In this document: piece after piece, positions 17,723 to 26,920 of the stretch
How positions within the stretch are numbered: position 1 is the stretch's first letter
Layout: the number at the start of each line of letters is the position of its first letter
Assembly (NCBI GenBank): GCA_965216025.1
Contig: CBDCEX010000017.1
Location: 806,001-870,000 of the forward strand
Direction: 5' to 3'
Source: JADFQT01 sp965216025
GTDB lineage: Bacteria; Chloroflexota; Dehalococcoidia; Lucifugimonadales; UBA3495
DNA length: 64,000 bases
Position numbers and translations under genes: made by a program
Notes under the pieces: generated by a model
What the model was told of the DNA's origin: nothing
Seen by the model: the letters and a program-made list of their open reading frames with translations, nothing else
Databases searched by the model: none

Positions 17723-18595
17723 ATGTCGACTAAGCCGTTTCTTCTAGCATTACTCGCTATGTCAATAGTCCTGGCTGGCATCGCCGGCACGCAGGGACCA
17801 GTGGCTGCGGCCAAGCCGGCGCCCTCGCCGAAAGCCGAATCTTGGCAGCTAACGGGTAACTCCGGCATCAACGCAACCGCCCATTTCTTGGGCACCACAG
17901 ACAACGGGCCGGTCATCATCAAGACTAATGGAACCGAAAGGATGCGCGTCGACTCCAACGGCCAGGTGGGCATCGGCACGACGAACCCCAGCGCGGCGCT
18001 CCATGTGGCTAGCGGGGACGTTCTAATGGAGGGTGGAGGCTACAACTTTGCCCCTTCGGGTGAGACGGTCGCTGATCTAGCCTTCTTTCGGGGAGGCACG
18101 GCCGCCGACGGGGTGTTCATGATGAAAAGATACGCGCCATACCATACTATTCTGCAGATCAACTCGCCACCCGATTCTTTTAAGTCCTACGAGGCTACTC
18201 TGGCCCTGGTGAGAGGCGACGAGCCGGACCTGGAGAGTATCGACCTTTATAACAACGGCTACCCCAGCGAAACCCAGTATGGCATTCGTATAAGGAAGCA
18301 TGGAGCGGGGCAATTTCAGGATTTCGTGTTTGACTACGATGATGGAACAACAAAAATGGAGGTGCTGCGGCTTACACCGGACCTCAATGTAGGTATAGGG
18401 ACTTCGACCCCGCAGAGTAGCTTGCAGATGGGCGGATATATCCAGCTTGCCCTTACCTCTGGCGCGCCCCCATCCACCGATTGTGATAGCCCGGCCCATT
18501 ACGGCCGCATGGTAGTCGACGCTGGAGGTCAATCACTATACATCTGTGTTGCGCCAAGTGGTGGAAGCACCAGTGGAACCTGGGTAAAAAAATAA
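17723..18595 (+). CDS. Secreted protein with tail-fibre-like VGIGTTNP motifs
   Basis: A 290-residue protein with a signal peptide (PFLLALLAMSIVLAGIAGTQG). The motif VDSNGQVGIGTTNPSAALHV occurs early and GIGTSTPQSSLQM near the end; such repeats occur in phage tail fibres and bacterial adhesin-like surface proteins. The final 40 residues (DCDSPAHYGRMVVDAGGQSLYIC) resemble a small C-terminal knob found in similar proteins. It lies between two ISAs1 copies that inserted independently. AGGTGGAG precedes ATG 17723. The role is unknown, probably extracellular. Confidence 0.65.
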   Translation: MSTKPFLLALLAMSIVLAGIAGTQGPVAAAKPAPSPKAESWQLTGNSGINATAHFLGTTDNGPVIIKTNGTERMRVDSNGQVGIGTTNPSAALHVASGDVLMEGGGYNFAPSGETVADLAFFRGGTAADGVFMMKRYAPYHTILQINSPPDSFKSYEATLALVRGDEPDLESIDLYNNGYPSETQYGIRIRKHGAGQFQDFVFDYDDGTTKMEVLRLTPDLNVGIGTSTPQSSLQMGGYIQLALTSGAPPSTDCDSPAHYGRMVVDAGGQSLYICVAPSGGSTSGTWVKK

Positions 18596-18651
18596 GAAGA
18601 CTGGCTGTCGGATTGAATAGGGAAGGTTTGGCAGAGGCTGCCCGGAACCCA

Positions 18652-19881
18652 CAGGGCAATCGCGTCTTATTATCTTTCTTAAATTTATTTAAAATAGTAA
18701 TCATCATGACGAAACTAGGGAGGGGTAGTGATGGTTCAGGCAACAGGCGCACCCATCGCCGAATACTTCGCGGCGTTGGACGACCCGAGGATTGATCGTA
18801 CCAAGCGGCACAAACTTTTGGATATCGTCACCATTGCCCTTTGTGCCACCATCTGCGGCGCTGATTCTTGGGTGGATATCGAGCTCTTCGGCAACTGTAA
18901 AGAGGAGTGGTTCAAGTCCTTCCTGGAGTTGCCCAACGGTATCCCTTCCCATGATACCTTCAGCGACGTCTTCGCCCGCCTGGACCCAGAGCAGTTTCAA
19001 CGCTGTTTCATGGAGTGGGTCCAAGCCGTAGCCCAAGTCACCCAAGGCGAAGTGGTGGCCATCGACGGCAAGACGGTACGGCGCTCCCACGACCGTACCC
19101 TGGGCAAAAAGGCCATTCACATGGTCAACGTGTGGGCTTCGTCCCATGGCTTGGCGCTGGGCCAGACCAAGGTGGACGAGAAGTCCAATGAAATCACCGT
19201 CATCCCCAAGTTGCTACAGCTGCTGGAGCTCGCCGGTTGCATCATCACCATCGACGCCATGGGCTGCCGGAGGGAGGTAGCCCGGGAGATCATTGAGGCT
19301 CAGGCCGACTATCTGCTGGCGGTGAAGGAGAATCAAGGCCGGCTGTACGATGACGTTCGCGACCTTTTCGAGGGCGCCGAGGAATACGACTTCGAGGGCG
19401 TCCCCTATGACTTCGCCCGCACGCTGAACAAGGGCCACGGCCGCCTGGAAACCCGTCAATGCTGGGTCATCACGGACCCGGACTGCCTGGACTATCTGCA
19501 AAACCGGCAGCAGTGGGCCAACCTCAACGCCGTGGTTAAGGTCACGGCTCAGCGGGAGACGGCAACCGGGACCACGGTCCACTCTCGCTACTATATCAGC
19601 AGTCTGGCCAGGCCTGGCCAGACTTTGTTGGAGGTCACCCGCCGACACTGGGGCATAGAAAACAGCTTGCACTGGTCTTTGGATGTTACCTTTCGAGAAG
19701 ATCACAGCCGGGTACGTAGGGATAATGGGCCTCAAAACCTGGCAGTCCTGCGCCAGATAGCCCTCAATTTGCTGAAGCAGGAGACCAGCCTTAAACGGGG
19801 ACTTCAAGGTAAACGGCTGAAAGCTGGCTGGGTTGAGGATTACCTACTCAAGGTGCTCCTTGGTTAAGACGAGATTGCCCG
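18652..19881 (+). mobile_element. ISAs1-family insertion sequence, copy 2
   Basis: The left repeat CAGGGCAATCGCGTCTTA is at 18652; the right end reads TAAGACGAGATTGCCCG, slightly altered. A 10-bp direct repeat CCGGAACCCA flanks it (18642-18651, 19882-19891), different from that of copy 1. Confidence 0.88.
18731..19867 (+). CDS. ISAs1-family transposase, copy 2
   Basis: A 378-residue protein with the same blocks as copy 1 (AIDGKTVRRS, TIDAMGCRREVA, HWGIENSLHWSLDV). It differs by about ten substitutions and no indels. It is probably functional, although one terminal repeat is degraded. Confidence 0.92.
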   Translation: MVQATGAPIAEYFAALDDPRIDRTKRHKLLDIVTIALCATICGADSWVDIELFGNCKEEWFKSFLELPNGIPSHDTFSDVFARLDPEQFQRCFMEWVQAVAQVTQGEVVAIDGKTVRRSHDRTLGKKAIHMVNVWASSHGLALGQTKVDEKSNEITVIPKLLQLLELAGCIITIDAMGCRREVAREIIEAQADYLLAVKENQGRLYDDVRDLFEGAEEYDFEGVPYDFARTLNKGHGRLETRQCWVITDPDCLDYLQNRQQWANLNAVVKVTAQRETATGTTVHSRYYISSLARPGQTLLEVTRRHWGIENSLHWSLDVTFREDHSRVRRDNGPQNLAVLRQIALNLLKQETSLKRGLQGKRLKAGWVEDYLLKVLLG

Positions 19882-20034
19882 CCGGAACCCACTGATACTT
19901 TACAGCGAAGGGCGTAGGTGGTAGGTTTGCCGGGGCGCTTGGGCCAAATCGCCAATCCCCATTGCCCGGGACCCCCAAAGGACCTAGACTCGGCCTGACA
20001 ATTGTCCTGAAAATCGTATCTAGCACCTGCTGAT

Positions 20035-21276
20035 ATGCCGTCGCCGACTGTCAACGCCACGCGACTCAATCAAACCCTGGTGGATCTGGGGTGCATCGGC
20101 GCTACTCCTCAGGGAATGCAACGCCTGGCCTTCTCGCCGGACGACATCTCCGCTCGGGAGTTGATCTTTGCCCAGATGAGCCGAGCCGGGATGGAAACCC
20201 GCATCGACCCGGGCGGGAACATAGTCGGGCGTAAATCCGGCGTTTCCTCCGACCTCCCGGCCATCGCCTTGGGCTCCCACATCGACACCGTGCCCAACGG
20301 TGGCAAATACGACGGAGCCCTGGGAGTACTAGGCGCGATTGAAGTGGTCCAGACCCTTGCCGACCAAAGAATTGAGTTGCGCCATCCGGTGGAAGTGCTG
20401 GTGTTTACCAACGAGGAGGGCACCAGATTCCGGCGGTGGCTGTTCGGCAGCCGCGCCATGGCCGGGCTCTTGGAAGAGGAAGATCGGACGGCCGTCGATG
20501 ACGAGGGAGTTCTGATGAGCGCCCGTTTGGCCGGCATCGGCGGCAACATGAGCCGAGTCCACCAGGCTAGTCGGGGTAAAGACGAGCTGGCCGCCTATTT
20601 TGAATTGCATATCGAGCAGGGACCGACCCTGCACCAGTCCAGTGCTGTCATCGGCGTGGTAACCGGCATCACCGGTCGCTGGGTCTACAGCGTAGAGATT
20701 ACCGGCACGGCCAACCACGCTGGAACCACCCCCATGCCGGCGCGCCATGATGCGCTGGTTAGCGCTTCCCGGCTGGTGCTGGCGGTCCAGAGTATGGCCT
20801 CGGAGCTGGAGATATGCCGGGTCGGCACCGCCGGTAGCATCCAGTCCTACACCAACGCGGTTAACATTATTCCCGGCCGGATTAGCCTGGGAGTGGAGTT
20901 TCGGGACGTGGACATGGACGCCCTTTCCGCCGCCGATGCGGAGTTCCGGCACCGGGCTGCCGCGATCGCCAGGCTGGACGGAGTATCGATAGACATACAG
21001 AGGTTCGAGGATACCAAGTCCGTACCTATCAAGTCCCAGATGCAAGAATTGGTGGCCGCGGCAGCTGCCCAAACCGGCTTGGCTTGCCAGCGGCTGCCCA
21101 GCGGCGCGGGCCACGATGCCCAGGCAATGGCGGCCATCACCGAGGCAGCCATGATTTTCGTCCCCAGCGTGAACGGCGTCAGCCACGCTCCGGAGGAATA
21201 CTCAACTCAGGAAGATTGCGCCAACGGCGCCCAGGTGCTGCTTAACCTATTGCTCCTGGCCGACCAGCGCTTGTAG
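20035..21276 (+). CDS. M20-family N-carbamoyl amino acid / allantoate amidohydrolase
   Basis: A 413-residue dinuclear zinc hydrolase. Metal ligands fit the hydantoinase/carbamoylase family: H82 in GSHIDTV, D93 in KYDGALG, E127/E128 in FTNEEGTRF, H192 in ELHIEQGP and H384 in GVSHAPEEY. The dimerisation-domain motif GTANHAGTTPMPARHDA is present. It would remove a carbamoyl group from N-carbamoyl-beta or -alpha amino acids, or act on allantoate; the sequence does not separate these. It is followed closely by flavin reductase-like and cupin genes on the same strand. Confidence 0.88.
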   Translation: MPSPTVNATRLNQTLVDLGCIGATPQGMQRLAFSPDDISARELIFAQMSRAGMETRIDPGGNIVGRKSGVSSDLPAIALGSHIDTVPNGGKYDGALGVLGAIEVVQTLADQRIELRHPVEVLVFTNEEGTRFRRWLFGSRAMAGLLEEEDRTAVDDEGVLMSARLAGIGGNMSRVHQASRGKDELAAYFELHIEQGPTLHQSSAVIGVVTGITGRWVYSVEITGTANHAGTTPMPARHDALVSASRLVLAVQSMASELEICRVGTAGSIQSYTNAVNIIPGRISLGVEFRDVDMDALSAADAEFRHRAAAIARLDGVSIDIQRFEDTKSVPIKSQMQELVAAAAAQTGLACQRLPSGAGHDAQAMAAITEAAMIFVPSVNGVSHAPEEYSTQEDCANGAQVLLNLLLLADQRL

Positions 21277-21340
21277 CGCCTCCTAGCGGTCCATCTGGGA
21301 ATTGGCAAAAGGTCGGACCGCCAGCGACGCAGGTGTCAAA

Positions 21341-21916
21341 ATGGACTACCAACGCATTGCTCCCCTACTGGGGCGGCTCTGGTCGCCATTGGCGGCAGTG
21401 ACCAGCCAATGGGAAGGGGTTGCCAATGCTCAAATCTGTATGGCCATCAGCAACGCCTCCATAGTTCCCCAGCGACCTCGGGTGCTGGTGCAGATATACA
21501 AAGGGAACTACAGCCATCATCTGATCCACGGCAGCGGGGCCTTCGCGCTGAATTTTTTGGGGAAGCACCAGCTGGATCTGTTGAGAGAATTCGGCTTCTT
21601 TTCGGGCCGCGAGAAAGACAAGCTGGCGGGTATCGCTTATGATATCGGGGTCACCGGCAGTCCGGTGTTGAAAGACTGCTGGGCTTACCTGGATTGCCGG
21701 GTGGTAAACGCCATGGATGGTGGAGATTTGACCTGCTTCCTGGCCGATGTGGCAGAAGGAGAGGTACTGATGGACGGTGACCCGCTTGGGGCGCGGGAAG
21801 TCCGCCGGATGATACCCCCGGATTGGAACCACCAGTGGGATAACCGGCTCAAGGAGAACATCGAAATTTCCCGGAAAATCATAGACACCATCGATTACAC
21901 CCCCTGGAAGCAATAA
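21341..21916 (+). CDS. Flavin reductase-like FMN-binding split-barrel protein
   Basis: A 191-residue protein with the split-barrel pattern WSPLAAVTSQWEGVANAQICMAIS, RPRVLVQIYKGNYSHHLIHGSGAFALNFLG and an end rich in charged residues. Relatives reduce or bind FMN and can feed the luciferase-like monooxygenases encoded nearby, which is an inference. ATG 21341 is preferred over the upstream TTG 21302 because AGGTG precedes it and the fold begins there. Confidence 0.78.
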   Translation: MDYQRIAPLLGRLWSPLAAVTSQWEGVANAQICMAISNASIVPQRPRVLVQIYKGNYSHHLIHGSGAFALNFLGKHQLDLLREFGFFSGREKDKLAGIAYDIGVTGSPVLKDCWAYLDCRVVNAMDGGDLTCFLADVAEGEVLMDGDPLGAREVRRMIPPDWNHQWDNRLKENIEISRKIIDTIDYTPWKQ

Positions 21917-21968
21917 TCGGCGGCCATGGGGCTAGAATAAAACCTAACTTATTTTTAGGAGAAATGTT

Positions 21969-22310
21969 ATGGGAACCTTTCGGCTTTACAGCGGCGACGA
22001 CGGTCAATCCCACATAGACTCGGTGGACCTTTCCCAAACTCCGGAGTGGACCCAGGCCCGGGACACAACCCACATTGTTTTTCGGGAAGCGAAGGTGGGA
22101 AATTTCTCGGATTATCATACCGCTCCGCGACGGCAGTTCGTCATCATTCTGTCCGGACAGTTGGAGATTGGCCTTGGCGACGGGTCCAAGCAGGTCTTCG
22201 GGCCCGGGGACGCCCGCTTAGTTGAGGACACCACCGGAAAGGGACACACCACCGCCACTCACGGCAATGCGCCCTGTGTCACTGCTACTATCCCATTGGC
22301 GAACCAATAG
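21969..22310 (+). CDS. Small cupin-domain protein
   Basis: A 113-residue single cupin: FSDYHTAPRRQFVIILSGQLEIGLGDGSKQVFGPGDARLVEDTTGKGHTT contains the two cupin motifs, with one His early and a GKGHTT motif late. TTAGGAGAAA lies just upstream. Such proteins are often metal-binding dioxygenase- or isomerase-like; the reaction is not predictable here. It is likely the last gene of the 20035-22310 group. Confidence 0.78.
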   Translation: MGTFRLYSGDDGQSHIDSVDLSQTPEWTQARDTTHIVFREAKVGNFSDYHTAPRRQFVIILSGQLEIGLGDGSKQVFGPGDARLVEDTTGKGHTTATHGNAPCVTATIPLANQ

Positions 22311-22415
22311 GCCCCTTGGCGAACCTGTAACCCGAACTCAGCAGCCGGACCTGAAATCTGGTCTTTTCGAGATTCTGCTAGTGATTTTGTAACGTTCGGC
22401 TGAGGGAGAAAGCTC

Positions 22416-22820
22416 ATGGAAAAAGTATCCATTCAGGAGGCTTCCCGCCGTCTGCGTATCGCCACCTCCAGCATCCGTGAATGTATTCGCATCGGAGAGC
22501 TGAAGGCCGAGCGGGCGCCCGGTCCCAACGGCCGCACCAGCTGGATGGTGGAAATGCCCGAGGAGGGCTGGACCAGTTCCGCCATGGCTGAAGAGCGGGA
22601 TCGGCCCTTTACTTCCTGGTGGTGGGGGAACAAGGAAAGGACCGGCAAGGTTCACTACGTGCAAGACCTCTACGCCACTTCTTTTGAGGAGATCATGCCT
22701 CGATTCCTCTGTGGATATGAGGGGGAAAACATCTGGTCAGCGCCGAACCTGACCGCAGAGGTGCTATGCCCGGAATGCCTAGCTGAGGTAGAGAAGCTGG
22801 GCCTTCCCTCTGCTCTCTAA
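22416..22820 (+). CDS. Small protein with MerR/excisionase-like helix-turn-helix
   Basis: A 134-residue protein. Residues 3-30 (VSIQEASRRLRIATSSIRECIRIGELKAER) have the form of a winged helix-turn-helix of the MerR/excisionase type. The rest is Trp-rich (SWWWGNKERTG), with cysteines in FLCGYEGENIW and LCPECLAEVEKLG that could bind zinc. GAGGGAGAAAGC precedes ATG 22416. The target is unknown. Confidence 0.6.
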   Translation: MEKVSIQEASRRLRIATSSIRECIRIGELKAERAPGPNGRTSWMVEMPEEGWTSSAMAEERDRPFTSWWWGNKERTGKVHYVQDLYATSFEEIMPRFLCGYEGENIWSAPNLTAEVLCPECLAEVEKLGLPSAL

Positions 22821-22859
22821 ACGGAGTCCAGGGGTGCCTTCGAGGGCGTGCGAGAATCA

Positions 22860-22975
22860 TCCGTTCATGGTTCGACGGGCTCACCACGAACGGACAAAGA
22901 GCAAACCCCGTTCGTCCTGAGCTTGTCGAAGGACGGTCCACCCGGAATATAAGAGTTTTGAAATAGTTATCTAAG
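22860..22975. repeat. Dispersed GTTCGTCCTGAGCTTGTCGAA element, copy 1
   Basis: A noncoding element with an internal inverted pair (GGTTCGACGGGCTCACCACGA and CGTTCGTCCTGAGCTTGTCG), then CCACCCGGAATATAAGAG and TTTTGAAATAGTTATCTAAG. Closely related copies lie at 37958-38096 (same orientation) and 30801-30916 (reversed). The last 20 bases resemble the ends of the other copies and may be a terminal repeat. Confidence 0.7.
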
Positions 22976-23005
22976 AGCAGCGGTTTCATCCGGAAAAGGA
23001 GAGAT

Positions 23006-23851
23006 ATGCATATAGGAGTCAGCGCTACGGCCAGCGAGCGCCACGGAGATATTGGTGTGGTGGCGCGAAAAATCGAAGAGGTGGGCTTCGAGTCCATGTG
23101 GTTGCCGGAGCATCCGGTGATACCGGTCAACCACAACACCAAGTACGGCGGCAGTCCCGATGGGTCCATTCCCCAGGGCATGTATCACCAGGTCAACCCC
23201 TTCATTGCTTTGGCCCGGGCCTCCGCCACCACTCAAAACCTCAAGCTGGGCACGGGAATCTGCCTGGTTACCGAGCACAACCCCCTGGATCTGGCCAAGC
23301 AGATTTCCACCCTGGACCACTACGCCGGCGGCCGCTTCCTCTTCGGGATTGGCACGGGATGGTTCCGGGAAGAGAGCGAGGTCATGGGGGCAGACTTCGA
23401 CCATCGTTGGACCCAGGCCCGGGAACACGTTCTGGCGATGAAGGAACTATGGACCAAGGAACAAGCCGAGTTTCACGGGACTTATGTGGATTTCCCACCG
23501 GTCCACTGCAACCCTAAACCGGTCCACCAGCCCCATCCGCCGGTAATGCTGGGCGGAAACGCTAAAAACGTCCTGCAGCGAGTGGTCCGTTGGGGAGACG
23601 GCTGGATGCCAATAGGGGTAACTCCCGAAGATATAAAAAAGGCTCGCGCCACCCTCTCGGAGCTGGCCGAGGTGGCAGGAAGGGGCGCGGACTCCATTAG
23701 CATCACCGTTTTCGGCCAGCCGCCAGATAAGGACCTTATCGGGCAGTTTGAGGAGGCGGGAGCGGATCGCGTGCTGTTACGACTAGCCGGGGATGACGAA
23801 GCCGGGCTTTTGGCTGACGCGGAAGCTAAGGCCCAAGCGGTGCTGGGTTAG
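23006..23851 (+). CDS. LLM-class F420-type flavin-dependent oxidoreductase
   Basis: A 281-residue luciferase-like protein of the type often annotated as F420-dependent: VVARKIEEVGFESMWLPEHPVIP, KLGTGICLVTEHNPLDLAKQISTLD, FGIGTGWFREESEVMG and PPVMLGGNAKNVLQRVVRWGDGWMP. AAAGGAGAGA precedes ATG 23006. Whether it uses F420 or FMN cannot be decided from sequence alone. It is the third luciferase-like gene in ten kilobases. Confidence 0.88.
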   Translation: MHIGVSATASERHGDIGVVARKIEEVGFESMWLPEHPVIPVNHNTKYGGSPDGSIPQGMYHQVNPFIALARASATTQNLKLGTGICLVTEHNPLDLAKQISTLDHYAGGRFLFGIGTGWFREESEVMGADFDHRWTQAREHVLAMKELWTKEQAEFHGTYVDFPPVHCNPKPVHQPHPPVMLGGNAKNVLQRVVRWGDGWMPIGVTPEDIKKARATLSELAEVAGRGADSISITVFGQPPDKDLIGQFEEAGADRVLLRLAGDDEAGLLADAEAKAQAVLG

Positions 23852-23926
23852 GACCGTCGCCTTGGGCGGAGTAAAGGCCTTTCAGCCTCCTTGCAGGGGT
23901 GGGCGGCTTCCCCTGGGGCTTTCGAT

Positions 23927-24000
23927 TGTCATTGCAAGGGCCGTAGGCCCGAAGCAATCTTATGAGGGTCAGGAGTGATTGCTTCGCTCGCAATGACATG
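23927..24000. repeat. GAAGCAATC...GATTGCTTC dispersed hairpin repeat
   Basis: GTCATTGCAAGGGCCGTAGG, then GAAGCAATC, and later GATTGCTTCGCTCGCAATGAC form a long interrupted inverted repeat. This motif type is a common intergenic repeat in many bacteria. It ends at CGTTTTGAGATAG (24004), which resembles the ends of the elements at 30801 and 37958. Confidence 0.6.
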
Positions 24001-24039
24001 GGTCGTTTTGAGATAGACTCTTGGTATTGAGGTGTCAAG

Positions 24040-24828
24040 ATGAAGTTAGCCAGGTTTCGGGTTGACGGCTGGGAAAGCTACGGGGTGGTGGAGGGAGACC
24101 GGGTTCAGGTTATCCAGGGCAGCATCTACGGTGATATCGTCGTGACCCAGGCTTCCTATCCCCTGGACCTGGTAAAGCTGCTGCCGCCCACCCAGCCCAC
24201 CAGTTTTTGGGCCGTGGGACTCAACTACGCCGCGCACGTTGCCCACCAGGAAGGCGCCCTGGACGCGGAAAGAATCCAGCGGGACTCGGCGGTTTTCCGG
24301 CCCTGGCAGAAGGGCGTGGGCTGCCTCATCGGCCACGAGGATACTATAGTTTTACCCGCTGAATCGGACTATGTACACTACGAAGGCGAGTTGGTGATCG
24401 TCATCGGTAAACCCACTCGACGGGTAACTCCGGAAGAGGCTCCCAACTTTATCTTGGGGTATACCTGCGCCAACGATGTGAGTAGCGAGGGCTCCTGGTC
24501 CAACGACCTTTCCATGTGGCGCCGCAAGACTTGTGATACCTTCGGGCCGGTGGGACCCTGGATCGAAACCGACGTGGAGCCCCATTCCCTGGAAATCATC
24601 ACCCGTCTGAACGGTCGGGAGGCCGACCGGGGCAGCACTTCCGGTATGACCTACGACTGCTACGCCACCGTGAGCGGCATCAGTCAGTTCATCACGTTGA
24701 GTCCCGGCGACATCATTTTGACCGGCGCCCCCGGCGCGGTGGAGCAGCTGCACCCGGGAGATGTGGTCGAGGTGGAGATACCCCAAATTGGGACCCTCCG
24801 CAATCAGGTGGCCGCCGAATCCAGATGA
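24040..24828 (+). CDS. Fumarylacetoacetate hydrolase family protein
   Basis: A 262-residue FAH-fold protein: an N-terminal cap (MKLARFRVDGWESYGVVEGD), FWAVGLNYAAH, VHYEGELVIVIGKPTR (metal-binding Glu residues), ILGYTCANDVSSEGSW (Asp), and LSPGDIILTGAPGAVEQLHPGD. Family members hydrolyse or hydrate beta-diketo acids, e.g. 2-hydroxyhepta-2,4-diene-1,7-dioate isomerases. It fits a catabolic neighbourhood. ATG 24040 lacks a strong Shine-Dalgarno. Confidence 0.88.
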   Translation: MKLARFRVDGWESYGVVEGDRVQVIQGSIYGDIVVTQASYPLDLVKLLPPTQPTSFWAVGLNYAAHVAHQEGALDAERIQRDSAVFRPWQKGVGCLIGHEDTIVLPAESDYVHYEGELVIVIGKPTRRVTPEEAPNFILGYTCANDVSSEGSWSNDLSMWRRKTCDTFGPVGPWIETDVEPHSLEIITRLNGREADRGSTSGMTYDCYATVSGISQFITLSPGDIILTGAPGAVEQLHPGDVVEVEIPQIGTLRNQVAAESR

Positions 24829-24935
24829 GCCTGGGCGGGTGGCTGAAACTAGCCGATTTCTTCTTCTGGTCAAGGGTGGGGAGGAAAATCCGTTGCCACC
24901 GGAGCCCGACGGATCTCACATAGGTTATAACTTAT

Positions 24936-26677
24936 CCCACATTTCCCATATGGCTAAAAAGCTTTCTCAGTAATTCGTCGATGGTCTTTCAACCATTGTC
25001 TAATTATGGGCCCTTTTTGCGTGTTCCCAGCTATAATAACTCCATGATATGTCACTTTGCAGTAAGATGCTGTAGGCATCATGGAGGCACCTGATGGGTG
25101 ACGGCGAAAAAGCCCCTCTCCGGCTCCAATTCAACCCCAAAGTCCGCCTGGAATTTCACGGCTCAACCATCACCTCCGACGCTGGTCTTCTTGCCTTTCG
25201 AGAGTTTGATGATGCCTTGGGGCTTACCGAAATCGCTGAGGACTACCTCCAGGAAAGCCGTACCGGACGCAATATCCTTCACCACCTGGTTCCGCTGCTA
25301 AGACAGTCGATCTATAGCCGCTTGGCCGGCTACGACGACACCAATGACGCAGTGCGCCTTTCCCAAGACCCAGCCATGCGAGTGATCGTGGGATGGCAAG
25401 GCTCGGAGCGGAAAGGAGCCAGCACCAGTGAGATGGGCCGGTTCGAGACGGAGTTCCTGACCCAAGAGGACAACCTGAAGGGGCTGGCACGAATAAATAC
25501 CCAGTGGGTGGAACGAGCTATGGCCCATACCCTACACCGGCGAGTAATCCTGGATATGGACAGTTCCGAGAGTCCAGTGCACGGCCAGCAGGAGGGAGCA
25601 GCCTACAACGGCCACTTTGAATGCGTCTGCTATCACCCTCTCTTTCTGTTCAACCAGTTTGGGGATTGTGAAGCAGCTAAGCTGCGGTCAGGCAACGTCC
25701 ACAGTGCCGATGATTGGCAAGAAGTCCTTGATCCGGTGGTGGAGCGTTATTTGACAGCAGCGGTCAGGCTGCTGTTTCGTGCTGACGCCGCCTTCGCCAA
25801 GCCGGAGATATACGATTATCTGGAAGCAAGAAACATCGGCTACGCCATCAGGCTGCGGTCCAACCAGGTGCTGCAGCGGGAGATAGCGCCCCGGCTAATA
25901 CGGCCTACGGAGTGGCTTTCCCCGAAGCCCATCGTCTCCTATCATGACTTCGTCTACCAGGCCCAGAGCTGGAACGTTGCTCGGAGAGTGGTCTCTAAGG
26001 TGGAGTGGCACCAGGGAGAACTGTTTCCCAGAGTGGGCTTCATCGTCACCAATCTGAGCTATCCAAACATCGGGATAGTCCGCTTTTACAATGGCCGAGG
26101 CACGGCGGAGCAATGGATAAAAGAAGGCAAGTACGCCCTGAACTGGACGAGGTTGTCCTGCCACAAGTTCGTGGCCAATCAGGTCAGGCTGGAGTTGTTC
26201 GTACTGGCTTACAACTTGGGCAACTTCATGAGAAGGCTAGCCTTACCGGAGGCAATGAAGCACTGGTCGTTGACCAGTCTGCAGACCAGGATGATCAAGA
26301 CTGGAGGACGGTTGGTGCGCCATGCCGGAAGGCTGGTGTTTCAGCTTGCTGAGGTGCTGGTGAGCCGGGAAATGCTAGGCGGGATACTGGAACGAATTGG
26401 TCGGCTTAGGCTGGCTCCTGGCTAGTCCACTTTAGGAGCGTCGGGATTGGTTACGGTTACGGGGTCGCACAGGGCAAAAGAGCTTCCCAAGGGCGAGACT
26501 TGGGCGTAGACCACGGTTTGGGGCTTTTACGCTTGGCAGTACAGTGGTTGCCCTATAAAAGCGTGGAATTTGAGTGAATCAGGCCGCATTTGACGCCCTT
26601 GGAATGCGGGATTATATTTGGCGGTATCCCCGCGGGAGCTATATCCAGGGAAGGTGGTTTGATCTGGGGAATCCCGG
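24936..26677 (+). mobile_element. IS1380-family insertion sequence, copy 1
   Basis: The left end CCCACATTTCCCATATGG and the right end (inverted, CCGGGATTCCCCAGATC) form imperfect inverted repeats. A 5-bp direct repeat CTTAT lies on both sides (24931-24935, 26678-26682). The element is almost identical to copy 2 at 34569-36321 over its whole length. Confidence 0.87.
25094..26425 (+). CDS. IS1380-family transposase, copy 1
   Basis: A 443-residue DDE transposase with SNAGLL-like start (SDAGLLAFREFDDALGLTE), RVILDMDSSESPVHGQQEGA (first Asp), LLFRADAAFAKPEIYDYLE (second Asp), RGTAEQWIKEGKYALNW (Glu) and the C-terminal helical region. The frame is complete. It follows GGCATCATGGAGGCACCTG upstream of ATG 25094. 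Confidence 0.92.
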   Translation: MGDGEKAPLRLQFNPKVRLEFHGSTITSDAGLLAFREFDDALGLTEIAEDYLQESRTGRNILHHLVPLLRQSIYSRLAGYDDTNDAVRLSQDPAMRVIVGWQGSERKGASTSEMGRFETEFLTQEDNLKGLARINTQWVERAMAHTLHRRVILDMDSSESPVHGQQEGAAYNGHFECVCYHPLFLFNQFGDCEAAKLRSGNVHSADDWQEVLDPVVERYLTAAVRLLFRADAAFAKPEIYDYLEARNIGYAIRLRSNQVLQREIAPRLIRPTEWLSPKPIVSYHDFVYQAQSWNVARRVVSKVEWHQGELFPRVGFIVTNLSYPNIGIVRFYNGRGTAEQWIKEGKYALNWTRLSCHKFVANQVRLELFVLAYNLGNFMRRLALPEAMKHWSLTSLQTRMIKTGGRLVRHAGRLVFQLAEVLVSREMLGGILERIGRLRLAPG

Positions 26678-26920
26678 CTTATACTCTCTCCATATGAAAA
26701 CCTTGGGTATAAGTAAGGTAATGGCGCACGGCCCTGCGCCCCCACGAAATCGCCCGACACTTTTACCCAACCTAGAGGCAGACCTGGTATTAGAAGAGAA
26801 CCTTGGAATCGCCCCGGCGTTGAGGCCCTCATATTTCCTTAAATTTTTCCCGGTATATTATTCTCAGCGGGGATCGCCGCAGCCTAACTCCGCAGAAATT
26901 TAGCAAGGAGACTTGAAGAA

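Noticed and set aside
16356..19881. Composite transposon carrying the tail-fibre-like gene
   Set aside because: Each ISAs1 copy has its own distinct 10-bp target duplication.
26574..26903. 109-codon frame after IS1380 copy 1
   Set aside because: Its first part is the noncoding right end of the IS, repeated after copy 2 without continuing there.
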